Notes under the pieces: model-generated
Seen by the model: the letters and a program-made list of their open reading frames with translations, nothing else
What the model was told of the DNA's origin: nothing
The model's database searches: none
Assembly (NCBI RefSeq): GCF_002177115.1
Contig: NZ_MVAG01000122.1
Location: 1 to 64,000, forward strand
Direction of reading: 5' to 3'
DNA length: 64,000 bases
Source of the DNA: Chryseobacterium mucoviscidosis
Lineage (GTDB): Bacteria > Bacteroidota > Bacteroidia > Flavobacteriales > Weeksellaceae
Part shown: positions 34,955 to 42,818 of the stretch, piece after piece
How the letters are laid out: every line of letters begins with the position of its first letter
How positions within the stretch are numbered: position 1 is the first letter of the stretch
Translations under genes and position numbers: made by a program

Positions 34955-36376
34955 TTAATGTCCGGCTTTTGAGCCATCTTCCTGCTTTACATGACTCAGG
35001 TACTTTGTACAATAAGCTCCGAAGATCAGGATGACGATATAACAGAATACAGGAATGATGAAAGAATGCTGAACCCCGAAAATATCTGCTAAATATCCCT
35101 GAAAAACAGGAACAATAGCACCTCCCAGAATTGCCATAACCACCAGAGAAGAACCCTGACTTGTGTATTTTCCCAATCCTGAAATAGCGAGAGTGTAGAT
35201 GTTTGAGAACATGATTGAGTTAAAGATTCCGATTCCCAGAATGCTGTACATCGCTAGTTCGCCATGATTCAACATTGCGGAAATCAATAAAAGAACATTA
35301 ATTCCTGCAAATATCGATAAAGTTCTTGCCGGAGCCGATTTTCCGATAAAAAATGCAATGAAATTTAAGACAATAAATACTAAAAAGAAGCTGATCTGGG
35401 AAAAGCTAAGATCTACAATGCTGAAAATAACCAAAAATACAGTGATAGCCGCTCCCAACATATATAAAGCTTTTTTTGTCTGACTGATTGACTGATTGAG
35501 TGAAATTGCACCTAAAAATCTTCCTATCATTGCGCCTCCCCAATACAGGGAAAGATAATTTTTGCTTACTACTTCAGAAAGATTCATCACCTGTGGCTGC
35601 TCCAGAAAACTAATGATGAAACTTCCCACTGCAACTTCGCCTCCTACGTAACAGAACATGGTAAGAACTCCAAATTTCAGATGGTTGTGCTGCAAAGCTC
35701 CGAATCCTTTTACAATTTCTTCCCCTTTTACCTGAAAGTCCGGAAGTTTAACTCTTGAAATAAGCAAAGCTACCAAAAGCAGAATTGCTGCAAAAATGAG
35801 ATAAGGAATTTTCGTAGCTGCTGCACTGAAAGATCCGTTCGGAGCGGAAAACAATTCAAAAATTAAATGTCCGCCTAAAACCGGAGCAATTGTGGTTCCG
35901 AAGGCATTGAACGCCTGCGTCATGTTCAGACGGCTGGATGCGGATTCTTCCGGACCCAAAAGCGAAACGTAAGCATTTGCCGTAATCTGTAAAATGGTAA
36001 ATCCTAACCCTAAAATAAATAAGGCTCCCAAAAATAATCCGTAAGAAGAAAAACTTGCAGCAGGGTAGAAAAGTACACATCCTAAAGCGGCAAGAAAGAT
36101 CCCGAAAATAATTCCTTTTTTGTAACCTACTTTGTCAATGGGATCTCCTTTTGTGGTGGAGATAAGAAAATAGATCAGAGAGCCGATAAAGTAAGCTCCG
36201 AAAAAACAGAACTGTACAAGCATCGATTCAAAGAAAGTAAGCTTAAAAAGCTGTTTCAGATAAGGGATAAGAATGTCGTTCATACAGGTGATGAATCCCC
36301 ACATAAAAAACAATAGTGTAATGGTAATCAACGGAACAGTGTAGTTTCTGTTGTCTGTTTTAGCATTATTTATCAT
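34955..36376 (-). CDS. FucP/GluP-type sugar MFS symporter
   Basis: A 473-residue permease with twelve predicted transmembrane helices. It has the signature of the FucP family: FFMWGFITCMNDILIPYLK in TM1, the TTKGDPIDKVGYKKG loop, and ITANAYVSLLGPEESASSRL after TM4. Members import L-fucose, glucose or galactose with protons; the specific sugar cannot be read from the sequence. Single-gene transcript with its own terminator. Confidence 0.87.
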   Translation of the reverse strand: MINNAKTDNRNYTVPLITITLLFFMWGFITCMNDILIPYLKQLFKLTFFESMLVQFCFFGAYFIGSLIYFLISTTKGDPIDKVGYKKGIIFGIFLAALGCVLFYPAASFSSYGLFLGALFILGLGFTILQITANAYVSLLGPEESASSRLNMTQAFNAFGTTIAPVLGGHLIFELFSAPNGSFSAAATKIPYLIFAAILLLVALLISRVKLPDFQVKGEEIVKGFGALQHNHLKFGVLTMFCYVGGEVAVGSFIISFLEQPQVMNLSEVVSKNYLSLYWGGAMIGRFLGAISLNQSISQTKKALYMLGAAITVFLVIFSIVDLSFSQISFFLVFIVLNFIAFFIGKSAPARTLSIFAGINVLLLISAMLNHGELAMYSILGIGIFNSIMFSNIYTLAISGLGKYTSQGSSLVVMAILGGAIVPVFQGYLADIFGVQHSFIIPVFCYIVILIFGAYCTKYLSHVKQEDGSKAGH

Positions 36377-36633
36377 AAATTCATATATATTAAAGTTTAA
36401 AGATAGCAGGTTTATTCAATAAATTATCATTTCGAGACAATAAATTTAACCGTTTAAGCAAAGAATTTTTAATATGATGATTATTTATGACCATCAAAGA
36501 CTGAATAATGTTTATTGTGAATATAATCACTGTATTGGTGTATTTTTATTTAAATTTTAAAAATTTAACTTTATTGAAGAAAATTGGCAAAGAAATTGTG
36601 TATCTCTATTTGAAACTCTTAAAAGACAAAGCT

Positions 36634-36849
36634 ATGATTTCTTACTACGATTTTAAAAATTTGCCAAATCAGGCACAGTGCAGTTTCGTGATGAATGAAG
36701 GACGTATCATGAGCGAAAGAACTATGGATACAGTAAAATATGTACTTTATGAAGTATCTTATTTTACCGTTGAGGTTATATACAATACTATTAACAACAA
36801 AACAGAAGTCATTAATGTTTTTCAGAACAAAGGAGCTTATGCTATGTAA
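36634..36849 (+). CDS. Small hypothetical protein
   Basis: A 71-residue soluble protein starting at ATG 36634. A longer frame opens at 36508, but its extra N-terminal part is AT-rich low-complexity sequence and contains a plausible promoter (TCTATTTG at about 36604-36611), so the short form is preferred. The chain is mixed alpha/beta with YYDFKNLPNQAQCSFVMNEG. No family recognised. A good terminator follows. Confidence 0.6.
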   Translation: MISYYDFKNLPNQAQCSFVMNEGRIMSERTMDTVKYVLYEVSYFTVEVIYNTINNKTEVINVFQNKGAYAM

Positions 36850-36882
36850 GCATATTTAAAGAGACATATTATTTATTAAAGA

Positions 36883-36910
36883 ACAGATCTTGTGAAGGTC
36901 TGTTTTTTTA
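36883..36910 (+). terminator. Terminator of small hypothetical gene
   Basis: Stem ACAGATC/GGTCTGT followed by a seven-T run. Confidence 0.75.
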
Positions 36911-36943
36911 TTGCTTTTATCCGGAAATTAGGGGATTTAAATC

Positions 36944-37012
36944 AAAAAAATCCTCAGAGAGAATCTGAGGATAAAAACTAATAACCATGAAAACTCAAAT
37001 TAAACATGAGTA
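36944..37012 (-). ncRNA. Putative small RNA, copy 1
   Basis: On the - strand a 42-nt core (37010-36969) is identical to that at 40974-40933. It is followed by a hairpin (ATCCTCAGA/TCTGAGGAT, 36972-36950) and a seven-T run. The two copies have different hairpin sequences that both pair perfectly, which supports RNA structure. No clear -7 box lies upstream of this copy; a TTGGCAC element at about 37046-37040 is present. On the + strand the same core contains an 8-codon frame (MKTQIKHE). Confidence 0.5.
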
Positions 37013-37234
37013 ATTAGTAGTATTAAAAAATTGTGCCAAGAAAATACTGAAAAACCTGTATTTAAGATTAATTAAGAATATTAACGAAAATTTATAGTAT
37101 AAAAATTTTATAACATCCTTCATCTATTTTTTTATCTCGGAATTAGATAAATACAGAAGAATTTAAATGATATTTATACTCGGTATGGCATAATAATAGG
37201 TTGATTACAGGTAATTAACCAAAACCATCACAAA

Positions 37235-38233
37235 ATGAATTCTAATAATGAACAAAAAAGTCTCAGAGGGAAAACCGTAGTTATTACCGGAGGAAGCAGT
37301 GGAGTAGGAAGAGCTGCCGCAGAAGCATTTGCATTGGAAGGGTGTAATATTGTAGTTGCGGCAAGAGGCAAAGAAGCTTTGGGCGAAACCGTGGCTTTAT
37401 GCAGAGATTTGGGTGTTTCCGCTATGGCTGTTCCCACGGATGTTTCTATTGCAGGTGATGTTCAAAATTTAGCCAATAAAGCATTGCAGTTTAACGGCAG
37501 AATAGATATTTGGGTAAACAATGCAGGAGTAATGTCCAGTGGGAAATTTGAAGAAATTCCGATGGATGTAAATGAACAGGTGATTAAAACCAATCTTTTC
37601 GGATATATGCATGGAGCTTACAGTGTTTTGCCGGTCTTTAAAAAACAGAATGAAGGAATTTTAATCAATAATGTTTCTATAGGCGGATTTATGCCGGCTC
37701 CTTACAGTGCGGTTTACTCTTCTACAAAATTCGGAATTCGTGGGATGATGGAATGTCTCCATGGAGAAATTTCAGATTTTCCGCAGATCCATATCTGTAA
37801 TCTTTATCCGCAGATTCAGCGTTCTACAGGAAATATGCACTCTGCAAAATATTCAGGGCTGGATTTTAAAATTCCTCCTTTCGCGGCAGATCCGAGAGAT
37901 ACAGCAGCAAAAATGGTAGAACTGGCAAAACATCCTAAAAAAGACCTCTTTCCCGATTTTACTTCGGCATTCCTAAAAAATATTTATGGTTTATTTCCAA
38001 AGCCGATTATTAATACAGCTTCAGCAGCTATGAGAGTAATGATGAAAGTTAAAAATGCACCATCAGATTCCGGGAACGTTTTACAACCTTCATCAGATCC
38101 TCACCGTATTTATGGGGAAACAATGCTTCCGGTTCCTTCAAAAAAAACAAAAATTGCAGTTTTAGCAGGTTTGGGATTAGGTTTAGCTTATATGTTTTTA
38201 AAAGTGAGATCCAATTCTTCGGAAAAGAGCTAA
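37235..38233 (+). CDS. SDR-family oxidoreductase
   Basis: A 332-residue NAD(P)-dependent short-chain dehydrogenase. It has the cofactor motif TGGSSGVG (18-25), NNAG (95-98), catalytic Ser148 and the YSSTK motif (Tyr161, Lys165). A C-terminal extension ends in a hydrophobic segment (IAVLAGLGLGLAYMFLKV, about residues 306-323) that may anchor it to the membrane. Substrate unknown. It converges on tRNA-Ser with a shared terminator. Confidence 0.9.
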   Translation: MNSNNEQKSLRGKTVVITGGSSGVGRAAAEAFALEGCNIVVAARGKEALGETVALCRDLGVSAMAVPTDVSIAGDVQNLANKALQFNGRIDIWVNNAGVMSSGKFEEIPMDVNEQVIKTNLFGYMHGAYSVLPVFKKQNEGILINNVSIGGFMPAPYSAVYSSTKFGIRGMMECLHGEISDFPQIHICNLYPQIQRSTGNMHSAKYSGLDFKIPPFAADPRDTAAKMVELAKHPKKDLFPDFTSAFLKNIYGLFPKPIINTASAAMRVMMKVKNAPSDSGNVLQPSSDPHRIYGETMLPVPSKKTKIAVLAGLGLGLAYMFLKVRSNSSEKS

Positions 38234-38235
38234 AA

Positions 38236-38270
38236 TAAAAAACCTTCAAATTCAATTTGAAGGTTTTTTG
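38236..38270. terminator. Bidirectional terminator (SDR gene and tRNA-Ser)
   Basis: Stem AAAACCTTCAAATT/AATTTGAAGGTTTT with A- and T-runs on both sides. Confidence 0.8.
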
Positions 38271-38355
38271 CGGAGAGTGAGGGATTCGAACCCCCGGACC
38301 TGTTACAGTCAACAGTTTTCAAGACTGCCGCAATCGACCACTCTGCCAACTCTCC
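38271..38355 (-). tRNA. tRNA-Ser (UGA anticodon), second copy
   Basis: Base-for-base identical to the tRNA at 3555-3639, in inverted orientation. The acceptor stem, anticodon loop CTTGAAA with TGA, and discriminator G are the same. The 45 bp upstream, including the -7 box, are also identical. Confidence 0.97.
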
Positions 38356-38389
38356 AGAAACTCCGATTATATCGTTGTTTTCAGTGGTG

Positions 38390-38420
38390 CAAATATAGAA
38401 CTATTTTTATTTTCTGCAAA
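38390..38420 (-). promoter_or_regulatory. Promoter of second tRNA-Ser
   Basis: On the - strand TTTG (38420-38417), 19 bp, then TATATTTG (38397-38390), the same arrangement as at the first copy. The -33 region is not part of the duplicated sequence but keeps the consensus. Confidence 0.75.
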
Positions 38421-38479
38421 ATAATTTTCAAGGTTTTTGGTGTAAAATTCAAAAACTGCTTTGTATCAGGAAGATAATT

Positions 38480-38536
38480 TTAAAAAAAATTAAGGCAGCC
38501 ATTTCTCCGTGATTTAAAAAAGAAAAGCTGCCTTAA
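38480..38536 (-). terminator. Terminator of secreted-protein gene
   Basis: Perfect 10-bp stem TTAAGGCAGC/GCTGCCTTAA with a 27-nt loop and an eight-T run on the - strand. Confidence 0.7.
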
Positions 38537-38595
38537 TAAACTAATTGTACGTAAAATTTTAATTCCGATATAAATACGGGAATGTATAGAATCTC

Positions 38596-39192
38596 TTATC
38601 TCAAAGCGATTGTTCTGTTGAAGGTATTGCCGTTTTCCTCAATACTGATGATATAGTGATCGGCGGTATTAGGATCAAGATCAAAAGTCATATCCAATTC
38701 ACCATTTTCTGCTTCTTTTGTAGAAGAATAATAAGTAGTCCCGGCATAATCTGCCACGGAAACTCTTACCTTGTTCTTCAGATTTCCAATATGAAGTTTA
38801 ACAATATGATCCGATACGCTGAATTCCGGTTTGCTGATGACGGCAAAAGGAATTTTTTCAATTTCAGCCTTGTTATCATCGCTAATCTTTATCTTATATT
38901 TTTCAATCTTTTGCTCAGATTCTGCAATAAGGTAATAAGTTCCCTCTGCCAAATCCTCCAGATTATAAGTCTTTATCACTGAATCTTCATTTTCAAGCCT
39001 TTCGGAATAAAGTTCGCCATAAGAATCATTGTAAATAACCAACGAAATATTTTTTGCGTTGTTCACTTCAAAACGTATCGTTTTAGAAGTAGACGATGCG
39101 AAAGAAAGAGAAAAATCTTTGTCTTTAGCCATTATATTTGCAGAAACAAATAAAAAAGCTGCTGTAAAAACGGATTGAAATACTTTTTTCAT
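38596..39192 (-). CDS. Secreted hypothetical protein (beta-sandwich type)
   Basis: A 198-residue protein with a signal peptide (MKKVFQSVFTAAFLFVSANIMAK in approximate extent, cut near residue 22). It is followed by two similar beta-rich segments of about 85 residues (for example KNISLVIYNDSYGELYSERL and NKVRVSVADYAGTTYYSSTK), each like the Ig-like repeats of small Bacteroidota secreted proteins. No T9SS sorting domain is present. Function unknown. Confidence 0.75.
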   Translation of the reverse strand: MKKVFQSVFTAAFLFVSANIMAKDKDFSLSFASSTSKTIRFEVNNAKNISLVIYNDSYGELYSERLENEDSVIKTYNLEDLAEGTYYLIAESEQKIEKYKIKISDDNKAEIEKIPFAVISKPEFSVSDHIVKLHIGNLKNKVRVSVADYAGTTYYSSTKEAENGELDMTFDLDPNTADHYIISIEENGNTFNRTIALR

Positions 39193-39352
39193 ATTGATAA
39201 GATTTTTATTATCAGTTATTTATATTGCAAATTTAGCTGCTCTTTCAAGATTGTACTACCACATGATTTTCATATTTATGTATTATTTTAACTTTAAATA
39301 TGTTTATTGATCTAATATTTGTTAATTTTGTATATGAATTTTATTATTGCTT

Positions 39353-40225
39353 ATGAAACATTCGCATCCCGCCTTTGAAGCTGTAAAACCTAATATCGGA
39401 AGCAGTTTTACAAGTCTTAAATTTCTTCGTAACGAAAATATAAAGTCTCATGTATGGCATTATCATCCTGAAATTGAACTGATTTTCGTTTGTGGAGGTT
39501 CCGGAAAAAGACAGATCGGAAGTAATATTTCTTACTTTTCCGACGGAGATATTGTGCTTATGGGAAGTAATCTGCCGCACTGCGGAATGACGAATGAAAA
39601 TACCAATAACGATTACGAGATGGTAATTCAGTTCAAGCCTGATTTTTTGGGAGAAAATTTCTTTGAACTTCCTGAAATGCAGAAAATTTCCGCTCTGCTG
39701 GAAAAATCAAAAGCTGGAATTGTTTTTTCGGAAAATATCAAAAAACAGATAGGACAGAAAATTGTAGCAATGCACGAATCTTCATCCTTAGAAAAACTGG
39801 TGAAATTTCTGGAGATTCTGGATGCTTTGGCTTCAACCCTGGATTACAGAATTCTGAATGCCGGAAAATATTATCTTCAGACTCAGGTGGAGGATAATGA
39901 AAGAATCAATCTTATTTTTAATTATGTGAAAGATCATTTTAAAGAACAGATCACTTTAGAGCAGGTTGCGGATCTTGCCAATATGAGAGTGCCTTCTTTT
40001 TGCCGCTACTTTAAAAAAATCACTAATAAAACCTTCACACAGTTTGTCAACGAATACAGAATTACCCATTCATTAAAGCTTCTTGCAGAACAGCCTTTGA
40101 GCATTACAGAAGTGTGTTTTGAATCCGGCTTTAACAATTTCAGTTATTTCAATAAGACTTTCAAACAATACATTCAGAAAAGTCCGTCACAATACAGAAA
40201 AGAATTTAATTTTTTAATTGAATGA
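39353..40225 (+). CDS. AraC-family transcriptional regulator
   Basis: ATG 39353 gives 291 codons including the stop; a TTG two codons upstream is less likely. An N-terminal cupin ligand domain (about 20-130, with HYHPEIELIFVCGGSGKRQIG in approximate extent) precedes a C-terminal double helix-turn-helix (about 190-290). The latter contains ITLEQVADLANMRVPSFCRY and ITEVCFESGFNNFSYFNKTF. It likely controls genes in response to a small, probably sugar-like, ligand. A -7 box TAATTTTG lies at 39323-39330. Confidence 0.92.
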   Translation: MKHSHPAFEAVKPNIGSSFTSLKFLRNENIKSHVWHYHPEIELIFVCGGSGKRQIGSNISYFSDGDIVLMGSNLPHCGMTNENTNNDYEMVIQFKPDFLGENFFELPEMQKISALLEKSKAGIVFSENIKKQIGQKIVAMHESSSLEKLVKFLEILDALASTLDYRILNAGKYYLQTQVEDNERINLIFNYVKDHFKEQITLEQVADLANMRVPSFCRYFKKITNKTFTQFVNEYRITHSLKLLAEQPLSITEVCFESGFNNFSYFNKTFKQYIQKSPSQYRKEFNFLIE

Positions 40226-40247
40226 TGCTGAATCTCTATAAAAACAA

Positions 40248-40299
40248 AAGAAGTACTTAAGAACATAAGCCTTTAACTTATCATCTTAAATACTTCTTT
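40248..40299. terminator. Bidirectional terminator
   Basis: Long interrupted hairpin AAGAAGTA..TTAAGA/TCTTAA..TACTTCTT between the AraC gene and the convergent Cys/His-rich gene. Confidence 0.6.
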
Positions 40300-40334
40300 A
40301 AATATGAAAAGATTTTTGTTTTTACAAAATTATT

Positions 40335-40766
40335 TTAGCGGAATTTTCTGCCGGAATTTCCATACTGTTGAGAAGAACTTACACCGTGAAAATTATTGTA
40401 AGTATAATACAAATCCTTAAAATAAATCTCGTTATCCATTTCGCTTTTTTCTGCTGCAAAAGGATTTTTTGGCATACTGAAAACTTCTTTTTTTGCAGAT
40501 AATGCTTTTTGAACAGGTTTTTTCACGCATTTACAATGTTGATGATCGTTTTTTTCATGCTCATAAAGCTCAACAATCTCTATCTCTGTGTTTTCTAAAT
40601 TTCTGAACTTTTCAAAAGTTTTCAGATCCAGCGTAAATGCAGGTTCTCCGTGATAAAAATAATGATCAATAATATCAGGATGGTTATTATATTTCTGTTC
40701 AAGCGGGGCAGCGGAAGTATAGCCTTTGCATTGTGTGCATCGGGCAACTTGTATTTGTATCGACAT
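40335..40766 (-). CDS. Cys/His-rich hypothetical protein
   Basis: A 143-residue soluble protein with a CxxC pair near the N terminus (ARCTQCKGY, Cys10 and Cys13) and a second cluster HQHCKCVKK near residue 80. Together these could bind a metal such as zinc. The C terminus is polar and disordered-looking. No family recognised. Confidence 0.65.
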   Translation of the reverse strand: MSIQIQVARCTQCKGYTSAAPLEQKYNNHPDIIDHYFYHGEPAFTLDLKTFEKFRNLENTEIEIVELYEHEKNDHQHCKCVKKPVQKALSAKKEVFSMPKNPFAAEKSEMDNEIYFKDLYYTYNNFHGVSSSQQYGNSGRKFR

Positions 40767-41339
40767 ATCTATGATTTTAAGTGTGTGCGTAGTCTATATC
40801 ACAAGTTGTGCCATCATCTTTAATTTTTTAAACAAAATAATCACTTTTAAGAATAATATTCAGAAAATAAGCGATTTAAAAAAGTGAAATATCTTGAATA
40901 AAATACATAAAAAAATCCCCGACTTTCGGCGGGGATAAAAACTAATAACCATGAAAACTCAAATTAAACATGAGAAATTCGTTGCAAATATAAGAACAAT
41001 AAAACAAACCCACGCAATAAAACGTGGGTTAATTTTGAAAAATATATTTAAGTGAAAAAGTGTTACTATCCTGTATTCAAACACTGTGCCGTGAATAATT
41101 TTTATAAATTAAAATTTTAACTAAAAATGTGGTATGTGGTTAAAATTTTACTCTTAAATCGCTGAATTGAAGAAAGAAAAATTTTCAAAAATTTTTTGTG
41201 AAAAATTATAGATCATAAAATTTTTTTCTGCTATTGTGGTATGTGTTTTGATAATAGGTAAAAAATTCCTGTTTTTCGAAATATTGTGAGTATTTTTGAA
41301 GCTGAAGTAAATATAATTAATTATTGATTTTAAGTTTAT
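40767..41339. other. Intergenic region with putative small RNA
   Basis: Contains the second small-RNA copy (40908-40977), a hairpin AACCCACG/CGTGGGTT at 41006-41030, and two direct copies of TGTGGTATGTG (41129-41139 and 41235-41245). No gene is seen. It leads into the phosphorelay operon. Confidence 0.6.
40908..40977 (-). ncRNA. Putative small RNA, copy 2
   Basis: On the - strand TATATTTG (40992-40985) is a consensus -7 box. A start about 7 nt later would give an RNA of about 70 nt: an identical 42-nt core (40974-40933), then the hairpin ATCCCCG/CGGGGAT and a seven-T run. The stem differs in sequence from copy 1 but keeps pairing. The element is short, structured and without a likely protein on this strand. 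Confidence 0.55.
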
Positions 41340-42812
41340 ATGATCTTAATTGTTGATGACAACCAAAGTAATCTCTATTCACTCAAAAAACTACTCGAAT
41401 CCAAAAGTTTTCAGGTAGACACTGCAGAGTCTGGTGAAGAAGCGCTGATGAAGGCATTAAAAAATGATTACGCACTGATTATTTTGGATGTTCAAATGCC
41501 GGATATGGATGGCTTTGAAGTGGCGGAAACTTTAGCAGGATACAGCAAAACAAAGGAAGTACCTATTATTTTTCTTTCGGCTGTAAATACCGAGAAAAGA
41601 TTTATCACACGCGGCTACGCTTCGGGAGGTAAAGATTATGTAACAAAACCGGTGGATCCGGAAATTCTGATGCTGAAAGTGAAAACTTTCTACAACCTGC
41701 AGGAACAGAATATTGCAATGAAAAAAACGCAGCAAAGTCTGGAGCTCGAAGTAAAAGGAAGAAGAGAATCTCAGGTAACCATGAAGTCGCAGATCGACCA
41801 TTTTCACCTAATGCTCGAATCTCTTCCGCAGATTGCTTTTACCCTTAATGAAGACGGAATTGTAGATTTTGTAAATGGCAAATGGTACGATTATTCGCAC
41901 TCTGAGAAAAATTTTCCCGAAACCCATCCCGATGATGAAAATATTCAGGAAGAATTTCAGCGATGCAGAAAAAAAGGAAAATCTCTGGAACTTGAAATCA
42001 GAATAAAAAATATTGAATCCGGCAATTTCCGATACCATCTCTTACGTGTAACTCCCGTATATGAGGAAGATACAATTAAAAACTGGGTAGGAACCTTTAC
42101 AGATATAGACGATCAGAAAAAAGTAGAGAAAGAAAAGGATGAATTCCTGAGTATTGCAAGCCATGAACTCAAAACTCCTTTAACGAGTATTAAAGCTTAC
42201 GTACAGTTACTGGAAAGAAAACTGAAGCTTGATAAAGAAAGTGCAGAAGCCGGCTTTCTGACCAAAGTACAGGATCAGATCGAAAAACTGAATACCTTAA
42301 TTACAGATCTTCTTGACGTTTCCAAAATTGAAAACGGAAAACTGAAAATCACCAAAAAACCTGTAAATCTTGAAAGCGTGATCAGCAACGCGATCGATAC
42401 AATCGTACAGACGCACGAAAGCAGAGTAAAGATTAAACGTGACGGAACTAAACCCGATATTCTTATTCCGCTGGATGCTATCCGTATTGAGCAGGTTCTC
42501 ATTAACTTTTTAACCAATGCCATAAAATATTCACCTCAAAACAATCAGGTGATTGTAACCACTTTTGTAGACGAAGAAGAGCAGGAAGTAAGAGTAAGTG
42601 TTACAGACTTCGGAATAGGAATTCCGGATTTTAAGCAGGAAGCTGTTTTCAATAAATTTTACCGTGTGGAAGAATCTTCACTTCAGTTTCAGGGAATGGG
42701 GATCGGTCTCTTTATCTGTTCCGAAATTATAAAGCAGCACCACGGAAATATAGGCGTTTCCAGCAAAGTAGATGAGGGATCTACATTTTATTTCACTTTA
42801 CCTTTAAATTAA
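41340..42812 (+). CDS. Hybrid kinase: receiver-PAS-HisKA-HATPase
   Basis: A 490-residue soluble protein. The receiver (1-120) has Asp50 in LDVQMPDMDG. A coiled coil and PAS domain follow (about 150-260). HisKA has His275 in SIASHELKTPLTS, and the HATPase has N box NFLTNAIKYS and MGIGLFIC. The receiver-first order means another kinase or a phosphatase can set its activity. First gene of a six-gene + strand operon; 6 bp before the next kinase gene. Confidence 0.94.
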   Translation: MILIVDDNQSNLYSLKKLLESKSFQVDTAESGEEALMKALKNDYALIILDVQMPDMDGFEVAETLAGYSKTKEVPIIFLSAVNTEKRFITRGYASGGKDYVTKPVDPEILMLKVKTFYNLQEQNIAMKKTQQSLELEVKGRRESQVTMKSQIDHFHLMLESLPQIAFTLNEDGIVDFVNGKWYDYSHSEKNFPETHPDDENIQEEFQRCRKKGKSLELEIRIKNIESGNFRYHLLRVTPVYEEDTIKNWVGTFTDIDDQKKVEKEKDEFLSIASHELKTPLTSIKAYVQLLERKLKLDKESAEAGFLTKVQDQIEKLNTLITDLLDVSKIENGKLKITKKPVNLESVISNAIDTIVQTHESRVKIKRDGTKPDILIPLDAIRIEQVLINFLTNAIKYSPQNNQVIVTTFVDEEEQEVRVSVTDFGIGIPDFKQEAVFNKFYRVEESSLQFQGMGIGLFICSEIIKQHHGNIGVSSKVDEGSTFYFTLPLN

Positions 42813-42818
42813 TTTTCC

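Larger units (their letters stand above)
36850..37234. other. Intergenic region with terminator and putative small RNA
   Basis: Holds a + strand terminator (36883-36910) and the first copy of a 42-nt conserved element with a hairpin-terminator on the - strand (36944-37010). The rest is AT-rich, leading to the SDR gene. Confidence 0.6.

Noticed and set aside
36508..36633. Longer N terminus of the small protein at 36634
   Set aside because: The extra part is AT-rich low-complexity sequence overlapping a plausible promoter.
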